Positions 9,622 to 17,854 of a DNA stretch of 40,606 nucleotides are shown here, in pieces. The first letter of the stretch is position 1; every line of letters begins with the position of its first letter. The notes beneath the pieces are model-generated. The model was not told where the DNA came from. It searched no databases and worked only from the letters and a program-made list of their open reading frames with translations. The stretch comes from Chloroflexota bacterium (GTDB lineage: Bacteria; Chloroflexota; Dehalococcoidia; Lucifugimonadales; Lucifugimonadaceae), in the NCBI GenBank assembly GCA_027618835.1, contig JAQCHZ010000022.1, positions 1 through 40,606 on the forward strand, given 5' to 3'. Both the position numbers and the translations under genes were made by a program.

Positions 9622-11307
9622 ATGACGGAAATGACTGGCGGCGAATTTCTTGCCGAAACCATGCACGGATACGGCGTAACCCACTTCTTCTTTATGCCGG
9701 TGATCGTCGATGATTCGATGGTTCACATGGAACAGCTCGGCATCACCCGAGTCATGGCTCACAGCGAAAAGCCAGCCGCCTACATGGCCGACGGCTACGC
9801 CCGAGTAAAGGGTGCAGTTGGATTTTGCGGAGCGCAGTCGGTAGGTGCCACGAACCTTGCAGCGGGTTTGCAAGACGCCTATCTCGCAAGCTCCCCGGTC
9901 GTAGCCCTAACAGGCCGACTCGCTCAAGAGCAACAAGATCGCCACGCCTATCAGGAAGTCGATCACGGCGCGCCGTTCTCGGCAAACACCAAGTACAGCG
10001 CACGCGTCGACAAAACCGACCAACTACCGATGTATCTTCGACAGGCGATTCGAGAAGCAACCACAGGTACTCCGGGTCCTGCCCACTTAGATCTAGCCGG
10101 GATCGCCGGTGGAGATATCACCAAGAACAGCGCTGATATGGAAGTGATTATCGAGAGTCAATTCTCGAGCCTTCCTCCGTTCCGCCCAGAGCCAGACTCA
10201 GGATCGGTCAATGCTGCGCTAAGTGCACTCGCAAGCGCCGCCAAGCCGCTAATAATTGCTGGCGGTGGCGTGAAGACTTCAGATGCTGGCAAGCAATTGA
10301 TCGAACTCGCCGAGCGGTTGAACATCCCCGTTGCAACCTCGCTCAACGCCAAAGAGACGTTCCCTTCCGATCACCCACTCGCTGTCGGCGTACCAGGGTC
10401 ATATTCACGTGCTTGTGCAAACCAGACAGTCGCCGAAGCCGACCTCGTATTCTTCATCGGAAGTCACACCGGCGGACAGATCACCAACGACTGGAAGCTT
10501 CCTCGCGGCGGCACTCGAATAATCCAGATGGATATCGATGCCTCAGAGCTGGGTCGCTCGTTCCCAATCGAAGTTGGTCTTCAGTCGGATATTCAGGCTG
10601 GATTGCAGAAGATGCTGAACGCCAGCGGAGAAGTCGGCACAGCCAGCGATGAAAGTGGTCGCACACAGTGGATCAACCGAGTACAGCAGTTGGTTTCCGA
10701 TTGGAAAGCTAGCGTCGACCCTCTCTGGAAGTCCGACGATATGCCGATGCGTACAGAGCGACTTTCGCAGGAGCTTACGGATCACATGCCGAGCGATGCG
10801 ATTCTTGTTGCCGATACGGGCCATTCAGGAATCTGGACCGGCACTATGATCGATCTCACAAGCCCCGACCAGTCGTTCATTCGATGTGCTGGCTCGCTAG
10901 GCTGGGCGTTCCCTGCGGCAATTGGTGCTAAGGCAGCAGCCCCAGATCGTCCTGTAATCACGTTCGCTGGTGACGGAGCACTCTGGTACCACTTCATGGA
11001 ACTAGACACTGCCGTTCGATACGGACTGAATACGATCACAGTCGTAAACAACAACCACTCTCTAAACCAAGAGCGTAGCTTGAACGTTCGCAACTACGGC
11101 GACGACTTGCCGGGCTCAGACGAACTGTGGCAGCTGACCGATACCGACTTTGCAGCGATGGCTGAACAAATGGGTGGTTTCGGAATCACGGTGAAGAATC
11201 CGGCCGATTTCGAAGGTGCTCTCGATCAAGCGTTAAATTCTGGAAAACCAGCTGTGATCGACGTAAAAACAAACATCGAAAGTATCGCTCCCCCAGCTTG
11301 GGATTAA
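9622..11307 (+). CDS. ThDP-dependent enzyme, acetolactate synthase/benzoylformate decarboxylase family
   Basis: This 561-residue protein has the three-domain ThDP fold: PYR domain (about 1-170), central Rossmann-like domain (about 190-330) and PP domain (about 370-545). The catalytic Glu that activates the thiazolium is E49 in AHSEKPAAY. The ThDP/Mg motif starts with GDG at 450-452 and ends with VVNNN near 478. Such enzymes decarboxylate or ligate 2-oxoacids. It is too divergent to call acetolactate synthase, and no small subunit lies nearby. ATG at 9622 and ATG at 9631 are both possible starts. The hydrolase at 11431 and dehydratase at 12887 follow on the same strand, which hints at one catabolic unit. 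Confidence 0.85.
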   Translation: MTEMTGGEFLAETMHGYGVTHFFFMPVIVDDSMVHMEQLGITRVMAHSEKPAAYMADGYARVKGAVGFCGAQSVGATNLAAGLQDAYLASSPVVALTGRLAQEQQDRHAYQEVDHGAPFSANTKYSARVDKTDQLPMYLRQAIREATTGTPGPAHLDLAGIAGGDITKNSADMEVIIESQFSSLPPFRPEPDSGSVNAALSALASAAKPLIIAGGGVKTSDAGKQLIELAERLNIPVATSLNAKETFPSDHPLAVGVPGSYSRACANQTVAEADLVFFIGSHTGGQITNDWKLPRGGTRIIQMDIDASELGRSFPIEVGLQSDIQAGLQKMLNASGEVGTASDESGRTQWINRVQQLVSDWKASVDPLWKSDDMPMRTERLSQELTDHMPSDAILVADTGHSGIWTGTMIDLTSPDQSFIRCAGSLGWAFPAAIGAKAAAPDRPVITFAGDGALWYHFMELDTAVRYGLNTITVVNNNHSLNQERSLNVRNYGDDLPGSDELWQLTDTDFAAMAEQMGGFGITVKNPADFEGALDQALNSGKPAVIDVKTNIESIAPPAWD

Positions 11308-11355
11308 TAGCCCGCTTTCCGCATTAGCCTGATCCAAATATCGACCTGAAATGGT

Positions 11356-11409
11356 GTGCCGTAATTGTTTGTTTGCGGCACGCCCGCCCGGGTCATTTTT
11401 ACAAACAAT
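11356..11409 (+). promoter_or_regulatory. Two overlapping inverted repeats in 5' leader
   Basis: Upstream of the start at 11431, GTGCCG (11356-11361) can pair with CGGCAC (11376-11381). ATTGTTTGT (11364-11372) can pair with ACAAACAAT (11401-11409). The second left arm lies in the loop of the first hairpin, so the two either exclude each other or form a pseudoknot. Whether this regulates anything is unknown. Confidence 0.25.
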
Positions 11410-11430
11410 AATTAGTTCACGGAGAAATAA

Positions 11431-12834
11431 ATGCTCGCAGCCGGTACCGCCAGAGTCGACATCACACCGCCAATCGGAATCGCCCACGCAGGATGGGGGG
11501 CACAATCACACGAGGGGGCAGAAGGGGTCGACATGCCACTGACGATCACCGCGTTGGTGATCGAGCCTGACGGCAATACGAACCCTGCAGAACGCATCGC
11601 CATTCTGGACATCGACACTTGCATACTCGTCGAAACCTACGATGTGCGCATCCGCAACGCTGTCACAGAAGCCACAGGGATCCCAGCAGTAAACCAGCGA
11701 GTTTCGTACACCCATACTCACTCGGGCCCAATCGAAGGCCTTTCGTGGATAGTCAAGGGTGCCGATATGGTCGAGCCGTGGTTCCGCTCTTTGGCTCCAG
11801 CATCTGCCAAGGCAGTCGAAGAGGCGATATCGAAAATCGTTCCTGTACGGTCGGACTCTGGGAAGGGTCATTGCGAAATCAATATCAACCGCCGCCCTGT
11901 GAGTCACGATGGCAAGGTGTTTACAGGTCGGAATGCAAGTGGATTCGTTGATCACGAAGTATTGGTTACTGCTCTCGACGATCTCGACGGCAATCCGGTT
12001 GCAACGCTTGTGAACTACGCCTGTCATCCAACAATTATGGGACCAGAGAACAAGCTGATTACTCCGGACTACCCGGGGCCAGTTCGTGAAACGGTCGAAA
12101 GCATCGTTGGCGGCACATGCTTGTTCCTTCAGGGAGCTGCTGGCAATCAAGGACCCATCGATGGGTTCACCGGCGATACGTCGGTATATCGCAAGCTCGG
12201 CAAGCAGTTGGGCATAGAGGCTGCGCGAGTGCGGTTGACCATCGATCCAGTTCCACGCGAAGAAAAGTTGGAACAGATTCTCTCGTCGGGAGCCGATCTT
12301 GGGATTTACTCGTTCAATCAGGCGGGGGAGTCCGATGACACGCTTGGTTTGATCGAATCCTCCGCATTACTGCCGATCAAAGAGATGCCACCCGAATCCG
12401 AGGTACAGGCTAACTTCGATGCGATCCAAGCCAATCTTGAAAACGTGAGGAAACGCGGCGGAACGGTCGAAGAAATCAAGCAAGCAGCGTTCCCGGCTAA
12501 GCGAGAAACATTGCTTCTTCGCCACACAAAGACGTTTGGTCAGGGTGGAGAGAAGAGAGAGATTCCAATTCAGGTAATCCGAATTGGCAACACTGCCCTA
12601 GTAGCAATACCAGTCGAGCCATTCGCCGAAATCGGTACAGCCGTGAAAGAGCGATCACCAGCCGACTGGACTCTATTCTCCGGCTATGCAAACGGCTATT
12701 ACGGCTACCTTCCGATGGAGTACGCCTACCCAGAAGGCGGCTACGAAGTTGGACCAACAGCGCCGTTTGAAGCCGGTGCCGCAGAACAGATGATCGAAGA
12801 CTGCCTCGAAGCTATTCACAAACTCTGGGACTAG
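11431..12834 (+). CDS. Neutral ceramidase-like N-terminal domain hydrolase
   Basis: This 467-residue protein starts AGTARVDITPPIG, the hallmark of the neutral/alkaline ceramidase N-terminal domain. Zinc-type ligands are visible: His in YTHTHSG (about 91-93), His in NYACHPT (about 197), Glu in VEPFAEIG and a Tyr in the ANGYYGYLP loop. True ceramidases carry a nucleophilic Ser in a GDxSPN loop. Here the equivalent loop reads FLQGAAGNQGP with no Ser, and the C-terminal Ig-like domain and a signal peptide are absent. It is therefore probably a cytoplasmic metallohydrolase of other specificity. GGAG precedes the start at good spacing. It forms a likely operon with the UxuA-like gene 52 bases downstream. 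Confidence 0.75.
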   Translation: MLAAGTARVDITPPIGIAHAGWGAQSHEGAEGVDMPLTITALVIEPDGNTNPAERIAILDIDTCILVETYDVRIRNAVTEATGIPAVNQRVSYTHTHSGPIEGLSWIVKGADMVEPWFRSLAPASAKAVEEAISKIVPVRSDSGKGHCEININRRPVSHDGKVFTGRNASGFVDHEVLVTALDDLDGNPVATLVNYACHPTIMGPENKLITPDYPGPVRETVESIVGGTCLFLQGAAGNQGPIDGFTGDTSVYRKLGKQLGIEAARVRLTIDPVPREEKLEQILSSGADLGIYSFNQAGESDDTLGLIESSALLPIKEMPPESEVQANFDAIQANLENVRKRGGTVEEIKQAAFPAKRETLLLRHTKTFGQGGEKREIPIQVIRIGNTALVAIPVEPFAEIGTAVKERSPADWTLFSGYANGYYGYLPMEYAYPEGGYEVGPTAPFEAGAAEQMIEDCLEAIHKLWD

Positions 12835-12886
12835 TCGCCTACTAATATTCTGAAAATTAAATAATTCAGCCCGACGGAGAAGTTCG

Positions 12887-13906
12887 ATGACCGACACACC
12901 AAATGGCCCCAAAATAGGAATTTCAGTCAGCAATTTCGATGATTCGACTTTGCGACGGGTTCGTCAGCTTGGCATCACCAACGTCCATTCCAGCGGCGGT
13001 GCCGGTAGTTCCGATTCGAATTTCGGTCGAGAAAATCAGCTGCCGTGGACCGATGACACACTCGGAGCCGATGTAAAAGCGCTTGCTGCCCACGGAATAA
13101 AACTGGGCATCAAGATGATCACCGGCTTCCCGAACGCCATCTATGGTCGCCCCGGACGCGATGAAGATATCCAGAAAGTAATCGAGTCGGTTAAATGCGC
13201 TGGGCGATTGGGTATTCCGGTCGTTGAATACAACTGGTACGCCCACCGAATAATCGAGGGATACTCATACGTCGAGGGTCGAGGTGGTGCTGGGTATCAT
13301 GCCTTCGACTACGAATCGATCAAAGATCTGCCCCCGCTGCCGGAAGAGGGCGCTCACACTGCCGATGCGATGTGGGACAACATCACTTACTTCCTGAAGG
13401 CGGTAATTCCGGCAGCCGAAGAAGCCGGTGTGCGAATGGCTCTACATCCAAACGATCCGCCAGCCCCGATCAGTCGTGGCTCTGAGCAGATCATGGGAAG
13501 CATCGGCGGCTGGAAGAAGCTAGCAAGCATCGTAGATAGCCCTGCGAATGGCATCACTTTCGACTGCGGTGTGACTCGTGAAATGGGCGGCGACCCAGTT
13601 GAAGTAGCGCGCTACTTTGGTGATCTCGACCGTATAAACCATGTTCACTGGCGCAACGTAATTACCGATATACCGAACGAGAAATACACCGAGGTATTCT
13701 TGGACGAAGGCCAAGTTGACATGCTCGCAGTGATGAAAGAACTTGTGCGCCAAAACTACCCACGAATCGTGTACCCAGAGCACCCGCCAGTGATGGATCA
13801 CGACAAAGAGTTCAAACACGATGGGTTCGGGGCTGGTTATACCGGATTCGCCTACACAGTTGGCTACGCACGGGCGACACTGCAGGCAGCCTTGGCTGGA
13901 GCATAG
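12887..13906 (+). CDS. Mannonate dehydratase-like TIM-barrel enzyme
   Basis: This 339-residue TIM-barrel protein resembles UxuA, which dehydrates D-mannonate to 2-keto-3-deoxygluconate using Mn2+. The expected metal set is visible: His in ALHPNDPP (about 187), Cys in FDCGVT (about 227), His in NHVHWRN (about 251-253) and Asp in VMDHD (about 304). The loop WYAHRIIEGYSYVEGRGG also follows the family. GGAG lies about eight bases upstream of the ATG. It sits between the ceramidase-like gene and a VOC gene on the same strand, consistent with a sugar-acid role. Canonical mannonate dehydratase activity is likely but not certain. Confidence 0.8.
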   Translation: MTDTPNGPKIGISVSNFDDSTLRRVRQLGITNVHSSGGAGSSDSNFGRENQLPWTDDTLGADVKALAAHGIKLGIKMITGFPNAIYGRPGRDEDIQKVIESVKCAGRLGIPVVEYNWYAHRIIEGYSYVEGRGGAGYHAFDYESIKDLPPLPEEGAHTADAMWDNITYFLKAVIPAAEEAGVRMALHPNDPPAPISRGSEQIMGSIGGWKKLASIVDSPANGITFDCGVTREMGGDPVEVARYFGDLDRINHVHWRNVITDIPNEKYTEVFLDEGQVDMLAVMKELVRQNYPRIVYPEHPPVMDHDKEFKHDGFGAGYTGFAYTVGYARATLQAALAGA

Positions 13907-13989
13907 GCTGCATTTGTCGTGTTTCCAGTCGGGCGGTAATATCTGGCTAACAAGCTCAATCATCACCCACAAGAATCGAAGAGGAAAAT

Positions 13990-14379
13990 ATGTACAACCT
14001 GAACCACATTCACATGAAGTCGAACGATCCTGAAAAAGCTGCCGACTGGTGGGTCGCCAACTTCGGATTCACGATTGTCGACGATTCAACTCGTGACACT
14101 GGCGATCGCTTTATCAAATGTCGATCGGGGAACGATGTACCAGTGAACATCTCGGGCCCGCTCGACGGTCAAACTCTTGTCGCAAGCGATTCGGGTCCGA
14201 ACCTCGGGCTTGAACACTTCGGATTTGATGTCGAAGACATTGATGTTGAGCTGGAACGACTCGCAGCCGTCGGCGCTCCGTTAGTCGATGGACCGAACGA
14301 ACTGCCCGACGGAACACGATTCTGCTGGGTTCAAGCCCCCGACAATGTGCGAGTAGAACTAATACAGTGGCCTAGTTAG
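13990..14379 (+). CDS. VOC-family (glyoxalase/bleomycin resistance-like) protein
   Basis: This single-domain protein of 129 residues has paired beta-alpha-beta-beta-beta modules. Possible metal ligands are H6 or H8 in NHIHM, H76 in LEHFGFD and E123 in VELIQWP. The family includes glyoxalases, extradiol dioxygenases, epimerases and fosfomycin-type resistance enzymes, so the reaction is open. AGAGGA sits four to five bases upstream of the ATG. It follows the UxuA-like gene by about 80 bases and ends four bases before the stop of the convergent Gfo/Idh gene. Confidence 0.8.
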   Translation: MYNLNHIHMKSNDPEKAADWWVANFGFTIVDDSTRDTGDRFIKCRSGNDVPVNISGPLDGQTLVASDSGPNLGLEHFGFDVEDIDVELERLAAVGAPLVDGPNELPDGTRFCWVQAPDNVRVELIQWPS

Positions 14380-14383
14380 GCGA

Positions 14384-15514
14384 CTAGCTGTTGTCCGAGT
14401 CCGCGGCCAAGTTCTCGCCTCGGAGTCGGCTGGCACGAATGTCGTGCTTGCCGGGATAACGAATTGGCAAGTGACCATCTTCGATCATCAAATCCAACGG
14501 ATTCGCCATCGTTTTCATCGGCATCTGCACCTGCGTGTGCAGGCGCGCCGACTCGTAAACAGCGTGCACCATCTCTAATGCCTTGTAGCCGTTCTCGCCA
14601 TTGCCGCGGTGGTAGTCGGATCGACCCGAAGCCCAGTCGGCAAGTTCACGTGCCTGCCCTGCTCCACCCTCTACCCATTCGAAACGGTCTGCGCCGTATT
14701 TGAAGAACTCGCCGTCGGGCTTGTGATGCGCCCAGCCGCCCGACTTTCCATTCATCAGATGCAGATCGTCAGTGGACATTTCGATCATGCCTTCAGATCC
14801 GTAGATACGAGCGCCCTGCCAGCGAACCGGCGTCAGGTCAGAAACGATCATCGCTTGTGCATCGTTCTCGAACCCAAACACCGCCAGGGCTTTGTCTTCG
14901 ATTTGGGTTGAACGCTCCCAGTGATCGGTCTCTCGTTCCACGTTGCCCATCACCCACGTGCACTCGACATCGCCAAGAAGATACCGAAACATATCGGTTT
15001 GGTGCGAGGCGTAGTTGGGAAGCCCATCGCCAGCGACACTTGTGATGAGGCGTACGTCGCCGATCTCGCCATCTTCGATCATCTGTTTCGCCAATGTGTA
15101 GGCAGGCAGGAATCGACGTTGGTGACCTATGACGAGCTTCACGTTGTTGCGTTCGCAAACCATCAGCATGTCGGCTGCTGCACCCAGGCTATCGGCCATA
15201 GGCTTCTCGCAAAGAATCGCCTTCACACCACCGGCTGCAGCGGCTGCGACCGTCATAGGAGCATGGCCGCTGTGCCACACGCCAATCGAAACTACGTCAG
15301 GCTTGGCAACCTGAAGCATCTCTCTGAAATCGGTGAAGTGCTGTGCCTTGTAGTCGTCGTTCTCAGCAAATACTTCGTCGTACTCGTTCATCACATCTGG
15401 GCTGAGATCAGCCAGTGCGACGATTTCGTACTGGCCGCTGTTTAGATAACCCCTAGAGTGATTCTGGGTCATCCCACCACTGCCAATAACACCAACGCGA
15501 AGTTTATCTGCCAA
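14384..15514 (-). CDS. Gfo/Idh/MocA-family oxidoreductase
   Basis: This 376-residue NAD(P)-dependent oxidoreductase has an N-terminal Rossmann domain with GVIGSGGMTQN (residues 8-18), the family motif CEKPMA near 103, and a C-terminal alpha/beta domain. A catalytic-type His/Asp region is seen as SHQTDMFRYLLG. Family members oxidise hydroxyls of sugars, inositols and related compounds in the cytoplasm. The start is TTG at 15514, supported by GGAG eight bases upstream. It is convergent with the VOC gene and divergent from the FAH-family gene. Substrate unknown; the surrounding genes suggest a sugar or sugar acid. Confidence 0.88.
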   Translation of the reverse strand: MADKLRVGVIGSGGMTQNHSRGYLNSGQYEIVALADLSPDVMNEYDEVFAENDDYKAQHFTDFREMLQVAKPDVVSIGVWHSGHAPMTVAAAAAGGVKAILCEKPMADSLGAAADMLMVCERNNVKLVIGHQRRFLPAYTLAKQMIEDGEIGDVRLITSVAGDGLPNYASHQTDMFRYLLGDVECTWVMGNVERETDHWERSTQIEDKALAVFGFENDAQAMIVSDLTPVRWQGARIYGSEGMIEMSTDDLHLMNGKSGGWAHHKPDGEFFKYGADRFEWVEGGAGQARELADWASGRSDYHRGNGENGYKALEMVHAVYESARLHTQVQMPMKTMANPLDLMIEDGHLPIRYPGKHDIRASRLRGENLAADSDNS

Positions 15515-15750
15515 TTTTCTAGCTCCAATTTGTGAATGCCGTACTAAACTCGGCAGAGTTTACAGGTGATGACGGCGACCCATGCATCATGTGATCGATT
15601 TCCTGCGCACATATTGACTGTCCGAATCAAGAATGGCAGCTGATACAGCGAAAAAACTGCCGTACATCTGATAAGTTGCGGATCGTCGGTGACTCTGCTC
15701 AGCATCGGCGCAATCAACCCGTTGGCCCCCTTACTCAACCGGAGTTCGAA

Positions 15751-16671
15751 ATGAAACTGCTTTTTTTCAACGATTTTCAACTTGGCGTCCTAAAAGCCGA
15801 CAACGTCGTCGATGTGTCGAGTGTCGTAAGCGACATCCCGCACAACACTCCGCAACAGTTGATTAGTGGTCTCATAGCCGATTTCGAGAGCTATCGATCG
15901 AAGCTTGAAGACGCCGTAGCTGCAGCCGACGGTGTGCCCGTTTCGGGAGTCAGAATTCGACCGCCTCTGCCAAAGCCTACGAATATCGATTGCATGGCAG
16001 TCAACTACATGGAAGATGGCACACGCGACGAGCCTGCCGAGATTAACGCCTTCCAAAAATCGGCATACGCGATCATCGGACCCGGCGACACGATGGTTCT
16101 TCCCGACGCTCCAGCAACTGTTTTCGAGGGCGAAGCCGAGATGGCGTTGGTCATCGGAAAACAGGCGACGAACGTCAAAGCAGCCGATGCATTCGACTAC
16201 ATATTTGGTTACACAAACTTCATCGACGGCTCTGCACGTGGGCTTCCTGGCGCAAATGTTTTTCACGCCATGAAGTCTCGGGATACTTTCGCACCGATTG
16301 GCCCATATATCGTCACCGCCGACGAGATTGGCGACCCACAGAATCTTCAGGTTCAACTCTGGAACAACGGTGAAATTAAACAGAATTTCAACACCGATGA
16401 CATGGGTCATAAAATCGCTAGGTGCATCGAGTTCATCACCGCTATTCATACGCTTGAACCGGGAGACATTCTCGCCACCGGGACCAATCACAGGGGACTC
16501 AATCCGTTCCAAGACGGCGACTTCATCGAACTCGAAGTCGAGGGTCTCGGTCGCCTCGGTTTCAATGTGAAAGACGACCTTAAGCGAACATGGGCGCGGG
16601 AAACGCATCTCGAAAGGGAAGAAAAAGGCTTACCGGGATCGCCTCCGCAGGATTCAGGCAAGTACTCGTAA
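15751..16671 (+). CDS. Fumarylacetoacetate hydrolase-family protein
   Basis: This 306-residue enzyme belongs to the FAH/2-hydroxyhepta-2,4-diene-1,7-dioate isomerase family. Features are the short N-terminal domain (MKLLFFNDFQLGVL) and the metal-binding core with FEGEAEMALVIGK near 125-137. A lid/active-site stretch DGSARGLPG is followed by MKSRDTFAPIGPY and then GDILATGTNHR. Such enzymes cleave or hydrate acylpyruvates and 2-keto-3-deoxy acids. I place the start at ATG 15751 because CCGGAG lies seven bases upstream; a longer frame opens with TTG at 15676 without a ribosome site. The stop is four bases before the nitroreductase start, so the two are probably translated from one mRNA. Confidence 0.85.
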   Translation: MKLLFFNDFQLGVLKADNVVDVSSVVSDIPHNTPQQLISGLIADFESYRSKLEDAVAAADGVPVSGVRIRPPLPKPTNIDCMAVNYMEDGTRDEPAEINAFQKSAYAIIGPGDTMVLPDAPATVFEGEAEMALVIGKQATNVKAADAFDYIFGYTNFIDGSARGLPGANVFHAMKSRDTFAPIGPYIVTADEIGDPQNLQVQLWNNGEIKQNFNTDDMGHKIARCIEFITAIHTLEPGDILATGTNHRGLNPFQDGDFIELEVEGLGRLGFNVKDDLKRTWARETHLEREEKGLPGSPPQDSGKYS

Positions 16672-16675
16672 TTCG

Positions 16676-17290
16676 ATGACGACAAACGAAAACGATCTCT
16701 CATACGTCATTCATCACACTAGGGCGATGCGTCGGCTTAAGCCTGACCCTGTTCCCGATAAGTTGTTGCATGAACTGATCGATGCTGCCAATCAAGGTCC
16801 AACAGGAAGCAATAAGCAAAACACTCGCTGGATCGTAGTTCGAGATGTTGAACAGAAGAAAAAGTTAGCCGAACTAAACAGAATTGCTGTCGAGGGATAT
16901 ATCGACGCACCTGATTCATCGGCACCCGAGCGAGCGGGCATCGTGAAGGCGGTGAAGTGGCAGCGGGATCACTTCGTTGATATTCCAGCGATCCTCATTC
17001 CGTGTCTCACTTTCGAAACGCTCCCGGCCGATACATGGCAGGCAGGTGCCGGCTCGGGTGGCTCGGTTTGGCCAGCTGTGCAGAACGTTTTGCTGACTGC
17101 TCGCTCGATGGGTCTTGGGGCAGCGTTGACGACGTTGGGACTTTCTAATCGACCAGCTGCAAAAAAGATTCTGGGACTGCCAGAATTAGTTGAGCCGTAC
17201 GCTATCATTCCGGTCGGCTATCCGATGGGCAAGTTCGGACCAGTGAGTCGTCGTCCCGTGGAAGATGTGGTCCACTTCGACCGCTGGTAA
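16676..17290 (+). CDS. Nitroreductase-family flavoprotein
   Basis: This 204-residue FMN-dependent nitroreductase fold begins with the HHTRAMRRLKPDPVP region and the phosphate-binding QGPTGSNKQNTRWIVV. The C-terminal ARSMGLGAALTTLG and PVGYPMGKFGPVSRRPVEDVV are typical of the family. Members reduce nitro compounds, quinones or enones, or act as dehydrogenases, with NAD(P)H. The start follows the FAH-family stop by four bases without a clear ribosome site, so translation is likely coupled. This pairing suggests a role in the same degradative route, but the substrate is unknown. Confidence 0.88.
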   Translation: MTTNENDLSYVIHHTRAMRRLKPDPVPDKLLHELIDAANQGPTGSNKQNTRWIVVRDVEQKKKLAELNRIAVEGYIDAPDSSAPERAGIVKAVKWQRDHFVDIPAILIPCLTFETLPADTWQAGAGSGGSVWPAVQNVLLTARSMGLGAALTTLGLSNRPAAKKILGLPELVEPYAIIPVGYPMGKFGPVSRRPVEDVVHFDRW

Positions 17291-17293
17291 CAG

Positions 17294-17396
17294 CTATTCG
17301 GTAATCGTCACGATGTCCGCGCCACCAACGGTGGCGACGCCTGTTTCTCGATTCATCACCGACAACTCGTGCAGGAGTAGTCCAACGCGTTGAACC
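17294..17396 (-). other. Gene-like reading frame tail after cytidylyltransferase
   Basis: One frame shift away from the end of the cytidylyltransferase gene, the minus strand reads KVQRVGLLLHELSVMNRET and on to VGGADIVTITE before TAG at 17294-17296. It looks protein-like but has no clear start. It could be a decayed extension of the upstream gene or chance. A CGCCACC/GGTGGCG hairpin (17320-17336) lies inside it. Confidence 0.2.
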
Positions 17397-17819
17397 TTAG
17401 TCGACTTCGGCCGATTTCACCCGCGAGATAAGCTCGGTGGTCGAAATGCCCTCGGTGTAGCCGACTGACTGATAGATGCCCATTTCGATCGGCACGGAAT
17501 ACCATGTGTCTCGAGTTTTTGGAGAGACGTCGTCACCGTGCATTATCAAGTCGATATCGTGCTTTTCGATCCACTCTCGAGTGATCTCAAGCGGCGCATT
17601 CGGCACCACCTCATCGACGTTACGACAGCCCTCTACCGATGCAATCCGTTCTTGCATCGTGAGAATTGGCGTGCGCTTGTATGTTTCGACAGTTTCGTCG
17701 GCATGGATGCCAACCAGTAAGAAATCGCCGTGGGAACTTGCTTTCCGTAAAAAGTTCACATGACCGTAGTGGAATAGATCAGCCACCATATCGACGTAGA
17801 CGCGGGTAATTTCAGTCAC
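17397..17819 (-). CDS. Cytidylyltransferase, choline/ethanolamine-phosphate type
   Basis: This 140-residue nucleotidyltransferase has the CTP-binding HYGH motif at 17-20 within DLFHYGHVNFLRKA, and YTEGISTTELISRV at 121-134. The latter matches the RTEGIST signature of CTP:phosphocholine and phosphoethanolamine cytidylyltransferases, with Tyr in place of the usual Arg. Expected reaction: CTP plus an amino-alcohol phosphate gives a CDP-alcohol and pyrophosphate. The only canonical start near the beginning is GTG at 17819. AAGGAG abuts it, so initiation may be slightly downstream. It lies 35 bases after the LicD-like gene on the same strand, which supports CDP-choline or CDP-ethanolamine supply for that transferase. 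Confidence 0.8.
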   Translation of the reverse strand: MTEITRVYVDMVADLFHYGHVNFLRKASSHGDFLLVGIHADETVETYKRTPILTMQERIASVEGCRNVDEVVPNAPLEITREWIEKHDIDLIMHGDDVSPKTRDTWYSVPIEMGIYQSVGYTEGISTTELISRVKSAEVD

Positions 17820-17854
17820 TCCTTGTTAATAAGATTTCGTGCCGCTAGTAATCG

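Noticed and set aside
15790..16608. Minus-strand open frame of 272 codons opposite the FAH-family gene
   Set aside because: The plus strand carries full FAH motifs and a good ribosome site, and the minus frame shows no recognisable domain.
17320..17336. CGCCACC/GGTGGCG hairpin as a terminator
   Set aside because: No T-run follows on either strand and the stem is only seven base pairs.
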